Assembly (NCBI GenBank): GCA_958510825.1
Contig: OY294049.1
Coordinates: forward strand, 35,058,774 to 35,122,773
Direction of reading: 5' to 3'
Source of the DNA: Brachypterus glaber
Lineage: Eukaryota; Arthropoda; Insecta; Coleoptera; Kateretidae
DNA: 64,000 bases
Shown here: positions 1-11,624 of the stretch, in pieces
Layout of the letters: each line of letters begins with the position of its first letter
Numbering within the stretch: the stretch's first letter is position 1
Notes under the pieces: model-generated
Told to the model about the DNA's origin: nothing
What the model saw: the letters and a program-made list of their open reading frames with translations, nothing else
Database searches by the model: none
Made by a program: the position numbers and the translations under genes

Positions 1-188
1 TTTTTTATATAATTTTTACCTAAAAACCTAAAAAAGTCAGGGAAATGTCCGGGAAAAAAATTCAAAGTCAGGGAAATATCAGGGAATTTTCCAAATTAAA
101 TTCTGTGGGCACCCTGCTCTAATTTTATTATCTAAAAATAGACAAACAAAAAAAAACTTTTTTTACATTCTATGTTTTATTTTTTTAG

Positions 189-362
189 GTAGAACTGCTC
201 TACATGTAGCTGCATCTCGGGGCAGAGTCAATCTAGTCACGTGGTTGGTAAAAAACCGCCATGCCAATATTAGTGCAAAAGATGTAGAGTCAGGCTATAC
301 TGCTTTACATAGGAGTATATTTTATGGAAAAATAAATATAGCTATTGAGCTTATTAAATTAG
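189..362 (+). CDS. Ibtk: IBTK exon a: ankyrin repeats
   Basis: Acceptor TTTTTTAG at 181-188, donor GTAAGG at 363. It encodes two ankyrin units, with TALHVAASRGRVNLVTWLV then GYTALHRSIFYGKINIAIEL. It begins with the last two bases of a split codon and ends with one base, matching the next exon. Confidence 0.9.
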
Positions 363-3300
363 GTAAGGATTTGTTTTACAGAGAAAGTAAGATATTGTTT
401 ATTGACAAAATATCCTATCAATATATGTGGAAGAAATTTGGTGCCATGCACTTGATGCCGATGTATTGAAATCTTTGCCGAAAATTCAAAATATATGAGA
501 CCATGTTTTTTTCATATTTCTCGATGTTTTAGACCTTTTTGAGTCTAAATCAGTGAAAAAAAAATTTCTGTTTGTCTGTCTGTCTGTCTGTCTCTGTCTG
601 TAAACTCGATAACTCCATTTCTAAAAAAGATATGGACAAGCGGTTTTTTGCATATTGTTTCTTATTATATTTCGAAGAGCTGATTAGATTTTGGGAATAA
701 ACAATTGGGGATAAGGGGGTAAGAATGGGGTAAAACTCATATTTTTAGCGTTTTTTTTTGGTTGTAATTATGTTAATTATTATTGTATTTTATTAATTTA
801 GCACTTATATGAAAGATTTTTTTAAATTGCACAAAAAATGTTATAAACAATTTTTTCCTAAGATACATTGTTTTCGAGATATTAGCGATTAAGTAGTAAA
901 TTTTTTTTTAGTATAACTAACTTTTTAGAAACCGATTTCAAAAAATATATATTTCAAATGAAAGCTCTTTTTAAGCCCTACAAAAAATGTGTTATACAAT
1001 TTTTGCTAGAATATAACGTTTTGGAGATACAGACTTTCAAACTTTAATAAATTCTGCAACACACAGATGTATTAATGTTTGCCTAATTACACAACTTCCT
1101 ATTTCATAACATTTCAAATTAGTGCCTAGTGCCGATGTTTTGACAAGATGCTTACAACTGTTCAGCTGATTTAAATTCAAATATTTTAAAAACTACTTCA
1201 TGAATTTGACTGATTCTTTTTTTTGTTTTAAAGCTTAAACTTTCTCTACTTTTGAATAATTAAAAAAAGCATTTTTGTAAACAGCAACAAAAAATGAACA
1301 CCATAAACAAACAACGATTCGTCAAAGCTTCGTGAAAGATTTGTCAAAACTTCGTTAAAAATAAACAAATGTTTTACAAATCTTTGACAAAGCTTTGACA
1401 AATCTTTTTTTTTTATTTAAAAAAAAATAAAAAAATAGTTTTTTCATTTTTAAAAAAACTTCAGTTCACTTTTTTGTTTTTCCTTATAATAAAAGTTAAT
1501 TTTCCTTAAAAAGTTACGTTAATCCGTTAATCGCGTTAATCTGAATTTTATTTCAGCTTTTTTCGATATTTTTACCCCCCCATAACTTCTTTGTTTTTGA
1601 GGGAATTACTTTCAAAAACATTAGGGATCTTTCTCTCTTAAAACTTGATTTTTCCTGAAAATTTCAAGTCGATCGGATTATTCTTTCTTGAGTTATCGTG
1701 TCTACAAAAATCGAGACATCGAAGGATAGACATTTTTTTTATGAAACAAATTTGTATCCAAGAATTTTTTGTCTAGGACTATTTTTGATTTTGGAAAATT
1801 CGAAACTAGGTTTATTGGAACAATAAAAAATATTATATCTAACTTGACTGAAACAAGAAAAGGGGTAATCCTAATTTCTGTGAACTCTTTCCTGAGGAGA
1901 AACTGTCAAAATATGGGGGTTTCTACAGTTTTCTTGCTTTGTAGGTGCTTCCATGACCAGCTATGATGCAGACAACCTGTCCTGCTTAGAACACGCCATG
2001 AAAGATGGCGTGAAGCCCGAGTCTACGATTTACGGCGAACTGTACAATTGGGGCTCAAACACGAACCATGTATTGGGGCCGCACCAGTCCAGAGGTCTGC
2101 CAGAAATCTTGGACGTATTTCACAAAGAATGTCCCAATGAGAGTGTCCTTCAAGTGTGTTTGGATAAATTTCATAGCATCATTGTCACTTCTTCCGGAAA
2201 AGCCTATAGGTATTATGATTAGGGGCTGTCCATATATTACCTAACGCGCCTAGGGGGGAAAGGGGTCAGTTGTTACAGTTTGTGACAGGTGGGAGAGGGG
2301 GGGGGCTAGGTAAACGTTACGTAACGGAATTTAATAAATTTAATGTTTATTTCCTAAGCTTGGCAGATGTATTTTTATTTCAACATAAATTACTATTTAG
2401 TGGCCCATAATTCCCCTTTTCACACAAAAATTGACGAAACTATGCATATTTAAATAATATTGTAGTCAGTATGAAGTGTATGAATTTTGGTACAATTTGC
2501 GTTACGTAATACTTGAACGTTCCCATATGTCTAGAAAGGGTGCCAATTTTAGATTTTTTATTTATTCATTTCAGTTGCGGTCATGGAAGGGGTGGAAGGC
2601 TGGGGTTAGGAATCGAACACACAGTGGTCAAACCAGAACAAATCAATTTTCCAGACAGTCCACAGGGAGATGTGATGCATTGTGTCCAGGCCAGCATATC
2701 CAGGGACCACAGTGTGTTTTTATTCTCCGACGGTAACGTACGTTTCATTTTTTCGTCCAGGTCCTCCACAGTCAACTATTTTTTCTCCTGAGAGTTGTTT
2801 TTTTTTATTTTAGATATTAACTTGTGGCTTGAATTCTCACAATGTGTTGGGTTTAAGTCCCCCTCCTCAGCAACTTTTAGTACCTAGGCCTGTAAAGCAT
2901 TTAAATAGCATAAAAGGTAAGTAACATAAAAAAGCACACAGAATCAATAATAAAATTAACCTGTCATATTACCAGTCTTTTATTTTCATTAAAAGTAAAC
3001 ACTTTCAGTAATTATATGTATTATTAAAATTTGATTTGACTAAAAATGATCTAAGTAGTCAAACGCTTTTGTTAAGTCTAGAAAAATGGCTATTTTTTAT
3101 TTTATTTTTAACTTTTTACATATTTGTTTTTTTTTGTCCACTAAAGGTGTGTGCACTGGTTGTTTTCATACTGTCGCGTGGAGTGCTAGCGCTTTGTACA
3201 CTTGGGGCCTAAATGCCGGACAATTGGGCCACAAACTAAACAACAACTCCGAAGATAAGTACATCAAAACCCCGAGAGTTGTGAAAATGATCAATCTGAC

Positions 3301-6300
3301 CGAAACGCACGTTAAATGTGTCGCTGCGAGCGATGGCGCCACCGTCGTTTACACTGAGAAAGGCGACATTTTCGTTTTGCATGAGTACCAATGCAGGAAA
3401 ATTGCTTCAAGGTAGGTGATGAGACAATCAAATAGATTTACCACATACTTTTAGAATTAATTTTGTCATTTTATGAAAAAAAATATATCCTAGAACATCC
3501 CCTATTAGATAATATATAGGGGATATATACCATAATAAATTCTTATAGGAATTTTGGGTAGTCTCTATTTATCTTCCGTTATTTTAGACAGCTGAACATA
3601 TCACTAATTGCAAAAAAAAATCCTAGAAGAACATCCCCTATTAGATAATATATAGGGGATATATACCATAATAAATTCTTATAGGAATTTTGGTAGTCTC
3701 TATTTAGTTTCTGTTATTTTAGACAGCTGAACATATCGCAGGTTGATATAATTGGCGGAAAATTAAACTCAACTTTAGATAAAGATCTGTCTAATGAATC
3801 CAGTAAAGAACTTAAAGTTGTAGCTATTACCAACACCGGAAATTTATTTATATGGCAAGAGACCGATCCACATTTGTGTCGATGTATTTTTTCCATAAGC
3901 AGATCTATAGTGATCAAACAAGTTTCTATAAATATAAACGAGTTACTATTTGTGACGGTAGATGGAGAAGCATTTCAAGGTACACACATCGCCAAAATTC
4001 TTGGCCCCTTAATTAATTTGAAACGTAAACATAAATAACTCTAACAAATTTGTGAGTTCAAGGTAATTTTCATAATTTTTTTCAATAAAAATTAATTGAT
4101 ACAATTTTTATTGAAAAAAATCAGAGTCGTCACAAAATGCGAGAAACAAAACAAATATGTCAATAACCAGTATGTCATCCCCTGTCACTAATTTGCTAAA
4201 GCAAGGGAAGGTTCAAAAAATGAACTGGCCAGCAAACTCACCTGACATGAATCCTTGTGTTAACGAATGGGATATGCTAAAAAGGGCCATTTTGAATCGA
4301 GATAACTGTTGCTGCTTAAGATGAACGGAACAACATATCGCAGGAAGCCCATAACAACCTTTTTATTGGCATGCACAGACGTGTTAGTCTGTTGCTTGAG
4401 AACAGAGAAGGACCTACTGGTTATTGGCATTTGGCAATAACATACATGTGATAAAGTATTTCAACAAAATGTAGAATTGAACCGACGTATTAGTTAAAAT
4501 AATTTTTGTTTACGTTTCAAATTAATTGGAAGGTCATTGTTTTTATTACGTTTCTCGACGTTTTCTGTGTCCTGTCTTTCTGTCTGACCTAGATAAATTG
4601 TGACACAATAAATTGAAAAAGCTTTGGGCTAAGGGTAAGGGGAACTGGTGATCAAACTATTACGTTTGGTGATATTTCGATTTTTACTTATATTTTTTTA
4701 GGTATTATTCGACCAAGAAAAAAGAAAAATCCCGTAAATACCATGGACAAAAACATGGAAAAAAGCGCATTTCATAAGTTTATTGAGAAAGAAGATTGTG
4801 TCAGTGTAAAACTGACAAAATTCCCGAGAATTCATAGAGCTCTTTCAATAGCAAGTGATTCAAGGGGCAGAGATTTTGCAGTCATACAAGTATATTTTTT
4901 TCTATCTGCAATTCATATGAAATTTTAATTTTTATGTAAAGTTTCAAGTTTGTTATCACTTTAGTAAAGTCAAAATTTTGACACAAAAACCCTGTGGACC
5001 CTAAATAAAATGACTAAACTTCACACAGTTCAATTTATGTGAAGTTAATGTCACATTAGTCTGGGTCTCTAAAAAACCCTAAATCTAAAAAACAGTCAGT
5101 TCTATTTAAGTTTTAAGGTCATTCAGATTAAATTTCACATTTTAAGGAACCTATAATTTGACGTTTCTTAGAAATTAAAGCATTGTGATTGGTGGATTTA
5201 ATCCAAGCAATACTGTATTGTGATTGATGAATTCTTAAAAATTAAAACTTGAAATAAAATTGGCTAAATTGGCAATTTCATTAATTTTTAGCTTAAAAAA
5301 TAATGATCTGTCTTAGTTGGAACGCTCGGTATTTACGAATTTTATTTTTAGGCTTTTCCTTACAAACTATTCGAATTCGGTGAAATCGAACAGTCTGAGA
5401 TGGAATTCCATCTACAAACTCTTCTGGACGACTCTGACCAAGCGGACGAGATCCATGACGTCATATTCAAGGTCGAAAATCGTTTATTCCCCGCCCACAA
5501 ATACATCGTAGCCAACAAAAGTTCTTATCTGTCTGAACTTATGGAAGACAAAAAAGAAATTAGCCTGTCGAAAACTAGCGCACTGATTTTTGAGCAATTT
5601 TTGAAATTCGTGTACACGGGAAAATGCGATTTAACGAAATGCGGGGAGTTAAATTCTGAAGGATTGAGGAAAATGTACGAGAAAATGATGGAAATTAAAG
5701 ATGTTACAAATGTAATTGAGAGGGATGTAATGGAAAAAAGTAGTGGTAAGCAGCCCTATAAAAAATATCAAGTTGAAAAAAAAGAACATGTTGAAATGGA
5801 CATCCTTTCTAGCTGAGGGGTGTGTCACTCTTCATTTTTGGGACGAAATATCGCCTTTTACAGAAATCAATATCGCCCATATCGTCTCAAGATCGGCCAA
5901 TATCGCCTCGAGATTGCCCGATATCGTCTCGATATCGCCCGATATCGCCTCGATATTGATAATGATATCGCCCTCGAAAGGACGAAATACCGCCCCTGTG
6001 ACATGCCCCTCGTTTCTAGCTATATCTTTAAATCGCTATATCTATCGCTAAATAATAGTCCTAGGGAATGTTCAAGTACTAGGTAATCAAATTGTGGCAA
6101 AATTCATACACTTCATACCCCAGTCCTCGCTTTATTAAAGGCTTTAGAAAACCGGGGTATAGTGTATATATTTAGCCCCAATTTGCTTACGTAATACTTG
6201 AATGCCCCCTATGACAAAAAATATGAAAACAAGGTATCAAATTTAAATTCCTTTTAAGCTGTGTAAGAATTTTTAAAATACGATAAGTATTAAGCGAGTT

Positions 6301-9300
6301 ATCGTCATAAACACAAGTTTTTGCCCCCTTTCTCCCCATTACCCCACCCCAAAATTAACCATATTTCACTTTTCGAAAACTACAAAGTTTCTTGAATTTT
6401 TTATATCGGATACACCGTTTAAAAGTCATAAAAGTTGTTTTCTTATTTTAGAAATGCATAAGGAAATGACCGCTTTTGAATATTACAATAAAATTCAGCC
6501 AAAAGAAAAGCCTGTGGAAAATACGGCTAAAAATCCCGTACGAATGCTGCACGAAATGGCTAAAAAATTCGGCTGCAATGATCTACAAAACGCGCTCAGC
6601 AATTTGGACATGAGCAAATATTTTATAATCAGCAAAACCAACAAAGAGTTTAAAACTAGGCCAATCAAATTCAATAGAAGTCATTTTACGAATTTCTACG
6701 ATGTAACGGTTAGATGTAGAGATGGAAAATATTTGAAGGCCCACAAATGCATTCTAGCCGCGAGATTGGAGTATTTTAATAATATGTTTTCTATGAGGTG
6801 GAGTGGGGTAAGTACCTAATGGTAATATATTAGATGAACTCTAAAAAAAATTGGCCGTACACAATTTTACCCTCTCACTAAATCCGTTGTTGTCACGTGC
6901 GTTTGTTTACATTTACTTCATTTTGAAGTTGAATATACTATAGTTAAATATATGAGTATAGTCAGTGTCACATTTATAGTAGAATGTTTACATTTATAAC
7001 AGATTAATGTGAGACAGGGACGTATTTAAATTTTATTATATTAAATATGTATTTATCTTATATAGCTCGATGCACAGAACACAAATAAAACAAATTAAAG
7101 CCGGTCCAGTAAATATTTATTGCTACAAATGCCTTGTGGGTGTGGCTAAATCTTTTATGAAATATGATTGGATAGGGTCGAACGTTAACTGGCTAGAATC
7201 ATTCCACGTGGACTGAATAAAAATACATTAGTTTAAATGAGTAAAATTATGCAACGTCCCGATTGGGCGAACAGTTTGACGCGCCACATAAAAATAATCG
7301 CTGTTTAAAAAAAATCTCTTATGACTCTGGCAGCGACTATATTTATTATTATTTCAGAGTGAAGTCAGTGAAATTAGCTTACCGTTTCCGAAAAGCGTAG
7401 CCGAAGCTCTTTTGGAATACTTATATACAGACACCTTGTCTTCCTTGGAAAATTTGGAAATTGACCATTTATTCAAAGTGCTAATATTAGCTGATCAACT
7501 GTTTGTAACAAGACTAAAACAACAATGCGAACTTCTACTAACGAATTTGTTGACATTAAAAAATGCGGTACAGTTACTAAATTTTGCACACGTGTACAAC
7601 GCTGAAAAACTTAAAAGGTGCAGTATAAATTACATAGTTTTTAACATGGCGAACTTTTTGGAATCGCACGCTTTGGAAGAATTGGAGGCTGATTTGTTAA
7701 AAGACATAACAACTTGTTATTTCAATGAGAAAAATGAGCTGTGGTGCCGGGTTTTGACACCCTATTCAACTGCGGTAAGTGTATACTTTTATTTACTTTT
7801 ACAGTATTTTCATAAAAGTAGACGTTAAAAAAATAATTTGAGTTAGCCATTCATAAAAAAAATCTAATTGTCAATGAAACTGTCACTGTTCTATTTTGTT
7901 TAAAGTAGTAGGCGAGCTGTGAGTAAACAAGCTATGACAAGCGATCATCATTTGTCACCCTGCTGTTCCCATAGTGGCGGCACCATTGATCGATGGCGTC
8001 GCATCATACCGAATAATCACTGTATTCGAAAATGTGCTTAAAAATATGTGCAAATGCACATTTTTACTTTTGGTAAATTAAAATCATAACTTTTTTATTG
8101 ACAATTTATTTTTTTTTGTCCTTTTTTCTCTGTGTTTATTTTTTTTGTGTTTTTTTTTTCTGTAGGTGAGCGACGAGGTAATAGCCGAAATTCACCGCGA
8201 TTTCCCGGTAAATTTGGAGCTGGAAATCGAGAAAACTCAACCAAAGGTGTCACAGAAAAGAAGGAGCAGGACACACAAGAGTTCGACATCAGATCATGGT
8301 AAGCTTTGCATTTAAATTATAATAACTATTGATGATTTTGGTTAACTTTTATCGCATGCCATGGATAGAGTGCTTTTGTCGAGGTACATAAAGGCACTCT
8401 AGGCTTGACATGTCAATCAAAAATTATCCACGAAGGATGAGGAAGGTGGCTTATTGGTTTAGGAGTATGTCTGAGCCTTAAGTTCTCTGATTTCAAACGT
8501 AAGGGAACGTTCAAGTATTGCGTAACGCAAATTGTACCAAAATTCATACACTTCATACCCCGGTTCCCGCGTTATTAAAGGCTGTAAAGATTTTATATTT
8601 TGGCTACCTCTGCTCCTAACACACCCCCTATTTGGAGGGTTAGCCAAAATATGAAATCTCTAAAGCCTTTAATAAAGCGAGAAACAGGGTATGAAGTTTA
8701 TGAATTTTGGTGCAATTTGCGTTATGTAACACTTCATAGTAGTCACATTTCGTTCTCGCGCATCCCAGTCAATTAAAAATCTGGAATGTCTATGAACTTG
8801 TTGTATATTCTTACTATGAGTCTATTGGCCATAAAAAACATGCATAGATGGCGCTGAGATACGTGTTTTTTTAGATAAAACGGCAACTTCCGAGAACCAC
8901 GACAACAGTCTAGATAACATAATACAGTTTCCCGACGTCCCTGAAGAAGTCAACCAAAAAAGTCCAAACGTGTGTGCCGACATCAGCAACCGTGTACGGG
9001 CCATAACACTTGCCAGAGAAAAACTAGATGGAGAGGACGACATCGGGCATAAGTTCACGAAGTTAGTCCCAAGAGGACGAAAAATAAGTTTCAATAATTC
9101 CCTGAACGATTCCGGGACGTTTCTGGAAGATTTCCCAACGCTCGGCAGTCCGCCAATTCTGGGCGGTAGCCATTCCGGTCACAAAAGTACGGCCAAAAAC
9201 GAGAGTAAAAGTAAAATGGTGAAAATATCTCAAAAGGAACGCAAGAGGCTTATCTCGGATAACAAAAGCACGTCAACTTCTGCGGTTCCAGGTAATTTTG

Positions 9301-10802
9301 GTTTTCTACATTTTATTTTTCGTCCTCGAACCGTGAAATTTCACCTTCAAATTATTTTTTCTCGAAAACGGCTAATCCTACAGTATTACAACAAGAGTAC
9401 CTTTTTATGTATTTTGACCTGAGGAATCATATTCCAAAAATAAAATTACAAAAAAGTTACACAGAAAAAGTTTGGGACAAAAAACTGATAAGGCCTCCCC
9501 GTTTCGCAAACCCCTGGTTAAAATAGTTACAAATCCAAAAAATATAATTTTATATTCTTGTATTAAGAAAAAAAAGAAAGCCCTAGGACCGCAGGCGAAA
9601 TTTATACAAATTCGATGTTCTATTTTAATTTTAAACCTGTCTTTTAATTTACAAAAATATAAGGAACTCTAGCGCCGCAGGCGAAAAGTTTTCCTACAAA
9701 TTTTGCAATTATTTTATCCTGGGGGGGGGTAATTATCCCCCATTACCTGCCAGTAGTGCCATCTCGTAATATTTGTGTGAACTTTTAAATATGGCTTCCG
9801 TTAAACTCGTATGTTTGATAGAAACTTGAAATTTTGTAAAGTATGTATTTTACAGAAAGTCCTAAAAATCCATGGAAAACCATTTCCAATATATCCAGCC
9901 CAAAGTCACCATCGGATTGTAGTTCCAGTATGGGTGACATAATCACTGATGAGAAAAAGCAAAAGGAAAATTTAGTCAAGCTTAGGAGTAAGCTACTTTT
10001 ATACACACAGGTAAAAACGGATTTTAGTTAAAATGTTCTATAATTATTATACTATAGCTATATACTCAGGGCCTGTGTATACTATTCACAGCGCTTGCGC
10101 TAGAATACTAATATACGTTAGTTTCGAATTATCAAAAAAATTCAAAAATCGTCCTAGACAAAAAATTCTTTTTTTTTTTTGTAAACAGGATAACTCAAGA
10201 ACGAATAATCCGATCGACTTGAAATTTTCAGAAAAAATAAGTTCTATGAGGGGAAGATCACTATTCTTTTTGAACAAAAAAGTTAAGGGGGTCAAACTTT
10301 TAAAAAAATCGAAAAAAGCTGAAACATTTTCTGATTAACGTTACTTTTTTATGAAAAATTACTTTTATTATAAGGATCAATTCTACCAATTTTGGAAGTA
10401 ATCCCCCCTAAAACAAAAAAGTTATGGGGGGTTAAACTTTTTAAAAAATCGAAAAAAGCTGAAAGAAATTTCCGATTAACGTAACTTTTTCAGGAAAAAT
10501 TACTTTTATTATAAGGATCAATTTTACCAATTTTGTAAAGTAATCCCACTAAAAACAAAAAAGTTTTTGTATTTTCCCATCTAGGGAGTGATGGCGGTGG
10601 CACCCCCTTATTTCCCATGGCATCATCCATAAATGTCCCCTAAAATATAAAATGTTTTCAGCTTGAAGATAAAGCAATTGTTGAGCTACACAAATTCTAC
10701 AATTCTGACAATTTGGAAGAAGAAATAATTTTGATTGAAAGGGTTTCTTTGGGGAACATTGCGTCACCCATATGGGTGCCAGGAAATAAGCAGCTCATTT
10801 AG
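189..10802 (+). CDS. Ibtk: IBTK-like protein (inhibitor of Bruton tyrosine kinase), 5'-truncated by window
   Basis: Fourteen exons join in frame with GT-AG borders: 189-362, 1945-2209, 2575-2737, 2814-2916, 3147-3411, 3723-3979, 4702-4889, 5352-5745, 6452-6807, 7358-7774, 8166-8298, 8875-9291, 9856-10010, 10662-10802. They give 1,141 residues and a TAG stop. Domain order is ankyrin repeats (exon 1 and start of exon 2), RCC1-type repeats (exons 2-6, with motifs such as CGHGRGGRLG and GLNAGQLG), a first BTB domain (exon 8), a second BTB domain (exons 9-10), then a low-complexity tail and a conserved C-terminus. This order is diagnostic of IBTK. In vertebrates IBTK binds BTK and also acts as a substrate adaptor for CUL3 ubiquitin ligases; insects lack the full B-cell setting, so a CUL3-adaptor role is the likelier one here (inference). 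The start codon and first ankyrin repeats lie to the left. Introns hold a Tc1 relic, foldbacks and a duplicated splice acceptor. Confidence 0.93.
363..1944. other. IBTK intron, repeat-derived
   Basis: No gene is seen. It holds a TCTG microsatellite (about 569-600) and, at 1480-1710, sequence that is the inverse of a unit tandemly repeated in the intron before the last IBTK exon (10190-10563). Confidence 0.6.
1945..2209 (+). CDS. Ibtk: IBTK exon b: end of ankyrin block, first RCC1-type repeat
   Basis: Acceptor TTTGTAG ends at 1944, donor GTATTA at 2210. It contains the YNWGSNTNHVLG repeat start and ends inside a serine codon (AG/T) completed by exon c. Open reading continues only 14 bases past the donor, which supports splicing there. 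Confidence 0.9.
2221..2335. repeat. Dispersed MITE-like fragment (GGGCTGTCCAT...)
   Basis: The fragment starts at a GGGCTGTCCATATATTACC motif and contains poly-G runs and a TACGTAACG end. Similar ends occur at 2461-2530, 6060-6210, 8513-8734 and 62536-62728, so this is one dispersed non-autonomous family or several related ones. Confidence 0.55.
2575..2737 (+). CDS. Ibtk: IBTK exon c: RCC1-type repeat
   Basis: Acceptor TTTCAG ends at 2574, donor GTACGT at 2738. It encodes SCGHGRGGRLGLGIEHTVV. An upstream GT at 2733 was rejected because only the 2738 donor keeps frame with exon d (SDGN|ILTCGLN). Confidence 0.9.
2814..2916 (+). CDS. Ibtk: IBTK exon d: RCC1-type repeat
   Basis: Acceptor TATTTTAG ends at 2813, donor GTAAGT at 2917. 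It encodes ILTCGLNSHNVLGLSPPPQQ, a repeat core typical of IBTK. Confidence 0.9.
3147..3411 (+). CDS. Ibtk: IBTK exon e: RCC1-type repeats
   Basis: Acceptor CTAAAG ends at 3146, donor GTAGGT at 3412. It encodes CFHTVAWSASALYTWGLNAG and a second repeat start, VAASDGATVVYTEKGDIFVL. The last codon is split AG/A. Confidence 0.92.
3483..3735 (+). repeat. 135-bp tandem duplication covering an IBTK splice acceptor
   Basis: Two adjacent near-identical copies with a 135-bp offset share CATCCCCTATTAGATAATAT and the TTATTTTAGACAGCTGAACA acceptor with the first bases of exon f. The right copy is the functional exon edge. Reading from the left acceptor meets an in-frame TAA. Confidence 0.9.
3723..3979 (+). 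CDS. Ibtk: IBTK exon f: last RCC1-type repeats
   Basis: Acceptor TTATTTTAG ends at 3722, donor GTACAC at 3980. It starts with QLNISQVDIIGG after the split arginine codon. A near copy of its acceptor and first bases lies exactly 135 bp upstream (acceptor at 3586-3587). Confidence 0.88.
4190..4445 (+). pseudogene. Tc1/mariner transposase relic (C-terminal end)
   Basis: Conceptual translation gives MNWPANSPDMNP followed by EWDMLKRAI, the third catalytic region of Tc1-family transposases. After a frameshift near 4320 it continues with NNISQEAHNN and MHRRVSLLL, which match the family's C-terminus. It lies in the IBTK intron between exons f and g and is clearly dead (shifted and truncated). Confidence 0.75.
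4702..4889 (+). CDS. Ibtk: IBTK exon g: linker before first BTB
   Basis: Acceptor TTTTTTTAG ends at 4701, donor GTATAT at 4890. The stretch is rich in Lys and Arg and ends RGRDFAVIQ, in frame with exon h. Confidence 0.85.
5352..5745 (+). CDS. Ibtk: IBTK exon h: first BTB domain
   Basis: Acceptor ATTTTTAG ends at 5351, donor GTAAGC at 5746. It contains the BTB core HDVIFKVENRLFPAHKYIVA and the later segment FEQFLKFVYTGKCDL. Confidence 0.93.
5808..6023. repeat. Foldback element with internal ATATCG-rich array
   Basis: The outer arms CTGAGGGGTGTGTCAC and GTGACATGCCCCTCG are inverted, as are the inner GGACGAAATATCGCC and its partner. Between them, 5850-5975 is a degenerate tandem array of ATATCGYCTCGAT-like units. 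It sits in the IBTK intron after exon h. Confidence 0.65.
6452..6807 (+). CDS. Ibtk: IBTK exon i: start of second BTB domain
   Basis: Acceptor CTTATTTTAG ends at 6451, donor GTAAGT at 6808. It contains FYDVTVRCRDGKYLKAHKCI, a BTB core, and ends after RWSG. Confidence 0.93.
7358..7774 (+). CDS. Ibtk: IBTK exon j: second BTB domain and BACK-like helices
   Basis: Acceptor TATTTCAG ends at 7357, donor GTAAGT at 7775. It encodes LLEYLYTDTLSSLE and then ADQLFVTRLKQQCELLLT, followed by the helical segment expected after a BTB fold. Confidence 0.92.
8166..8298 (+). CDS. Ibtk: IBTK exon k
   Basis: Acceptor TTCTGTAG ends at 8165, donor GTAAGC at 8299. It is short, ends in a basic stretch (KRRSRTHK) and joins in frame to both neighbours. 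Confidence 0.85.
8513..8734. repeat. Foldback MITE in IBTK intron
   Basis: The left arm includes AAAATTCATACACTTCATAC and the right arm includes GTATGAAGTTTATGAATTTT, its inverse. Arms are about 100 bp around an AT-poor centre. It belongs to the same family as 62536-62728 in a Nedd4 intron. Confidence 0.8.
8875..9291 (+). CDS. Ibtk: IBTK exon l: low-complexity linker
   Basis: Acceptor TTTTTTTAG ends at 8874, donor GTAATT at 9292. It contains FPTLGSP and MVKISQKERKRLI, which resemble conserved islands of the IBTK tail. Confidence 0.85.
9295..9500. repeat. Fragment of the CGTCCTCGAACCGTGAAATT foldback family
   Basis: This sequence starts three bases inside the intron after IBTK exon l. Its inverse recurs at 43374-43993, 46058-46440 and 61322-61800, and a diverged copy lies near 23400-23830. 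Confidence 0.65.
9856..10010 (+). CDS. Ibtk: IBTK exon m
   Basis: Acceptor TTTTACAG ends at 9855, donor GTAAAA at 10011. It encodes NPWKTI followed by a serine-rich stretch and a helix ending in LLLYTQ. Confidence 0.85.
10190..10563. repeat. Tandem pair of about 145-bp units
   Basis: Two successive units share AAAATCGAAAAAAGCTGAAA and ATTACTTTTATTATAAGGAT. The same sequence occurs inverted at 1480-1710 in another IBTK intron. Confidence 0.75.
10662..10802 (+). CDS. Ibtk: IBTK terminal exon
   Basis: Acceptor TGTTTTCAG ends at 10661; it reads to TAG at 10800-10802. It encodes AIVELHKFYN and ends PIWVPGNKQLI, the conserved IBTK C-terminus. Confidence 0.9.
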   Translation, partial: LEDKAIVELHKFYNSDNLEEEIILIERVSLGNIASPIWVPGNKQLI

Positions 10803-10974
10803 TTTTTAAGTTTTAATTTTTTAAATTTTGTTAAAAAAAATCTTTTTATTAATTTACTAAAGTACAAATTGTATTATATTTTATTTTATTTATATTAGGT
10901 AAACTTACCTATAATTGTATAGCAATCATCGCTAAGCGATGTATTTTAAAATTTAATATATGATGACTTCAGTC

Positions 10975-10980
10975 AATAAA
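10975..10980 (+). terminator. Candidate IBTK poly(A) signal
   Basis: AATAAA lies 173 bases after the IBTK stop codon and is the only canonical hexamer I picked out near the expected distance. It has not been tested against transcripts. Confidence 0.5.
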
Positions 10981-11624
10981 AATAATTTTATTTAGTTAAC
11001 CTCCCCATTTAGACACCTCGTTAGACAACTACATGTGCCATTTTTATAAAAAAAAACTAAATAAAAAACTAGCCGGCCACGCTCGAAAATTATCGGCGGT
11101 GGTGTACTACGTCACGCCGATCGATTTTATCGGCGGTACTGACGCAAAATACTTGTTGTCGGCGCGCACCTCTTTTTATTATTTTTTTCTATTTTGCGAC
11201 TCTTATAAGCTCATAATCACACGCATTTTGCAAGTTCTTATAGGCCCATAAGAGGTCTCTACTTTTTTTTCTATTGGGTTGGCAACATACAAAAGCCTAT
11301 CTCTTGACGTTTTGCGTGCAAATGTCAGTGTCTATTTAAAGTTTAAATTTTTACAAAATTTTGTGTTTGGGTTATTTTTTACCGTGTTAAAATTCTGGAC
11401 TGGTTAATTGTAGTGAAAAAAAAAGAGATGACTGTAAAATATATCAAAATATCATTTGTTCTTAGAATTTTAAACATAGTGTAAACTGTAATGCCAACCC
11501 AAAACAAAAATCCCTAAATCAGTCATCAATTTAAATGTAAGATTTTAAAATTTTAGAGCAAAATAGAAAAAATTGTATAAAGCACTCGTTTCATAAAACG
11601 TTTTTAGAGCACTAGTATTTTAGG

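Noticed and set aside
245..469. Reading of the first IBTK exon beyond 362
   Set aside because: GTAAGG at 363 is a good donor, the residues beyond it lose ankyrin character, and the phase fits the exon at 1945 exactly.
2733..2738. GTAACG at 2733 as the IBTK exon c donor
   Set aside because: It breaks the frame with the next exon; the GTACGT at 2738 restores an RCC1-type repeat.
5743..6086. Overlapping open frames at 5743-6051 and 5820-6086
   Set aside because: They are produced by the ATATCG-rich array in the foldback; the peptides are simple repeats.
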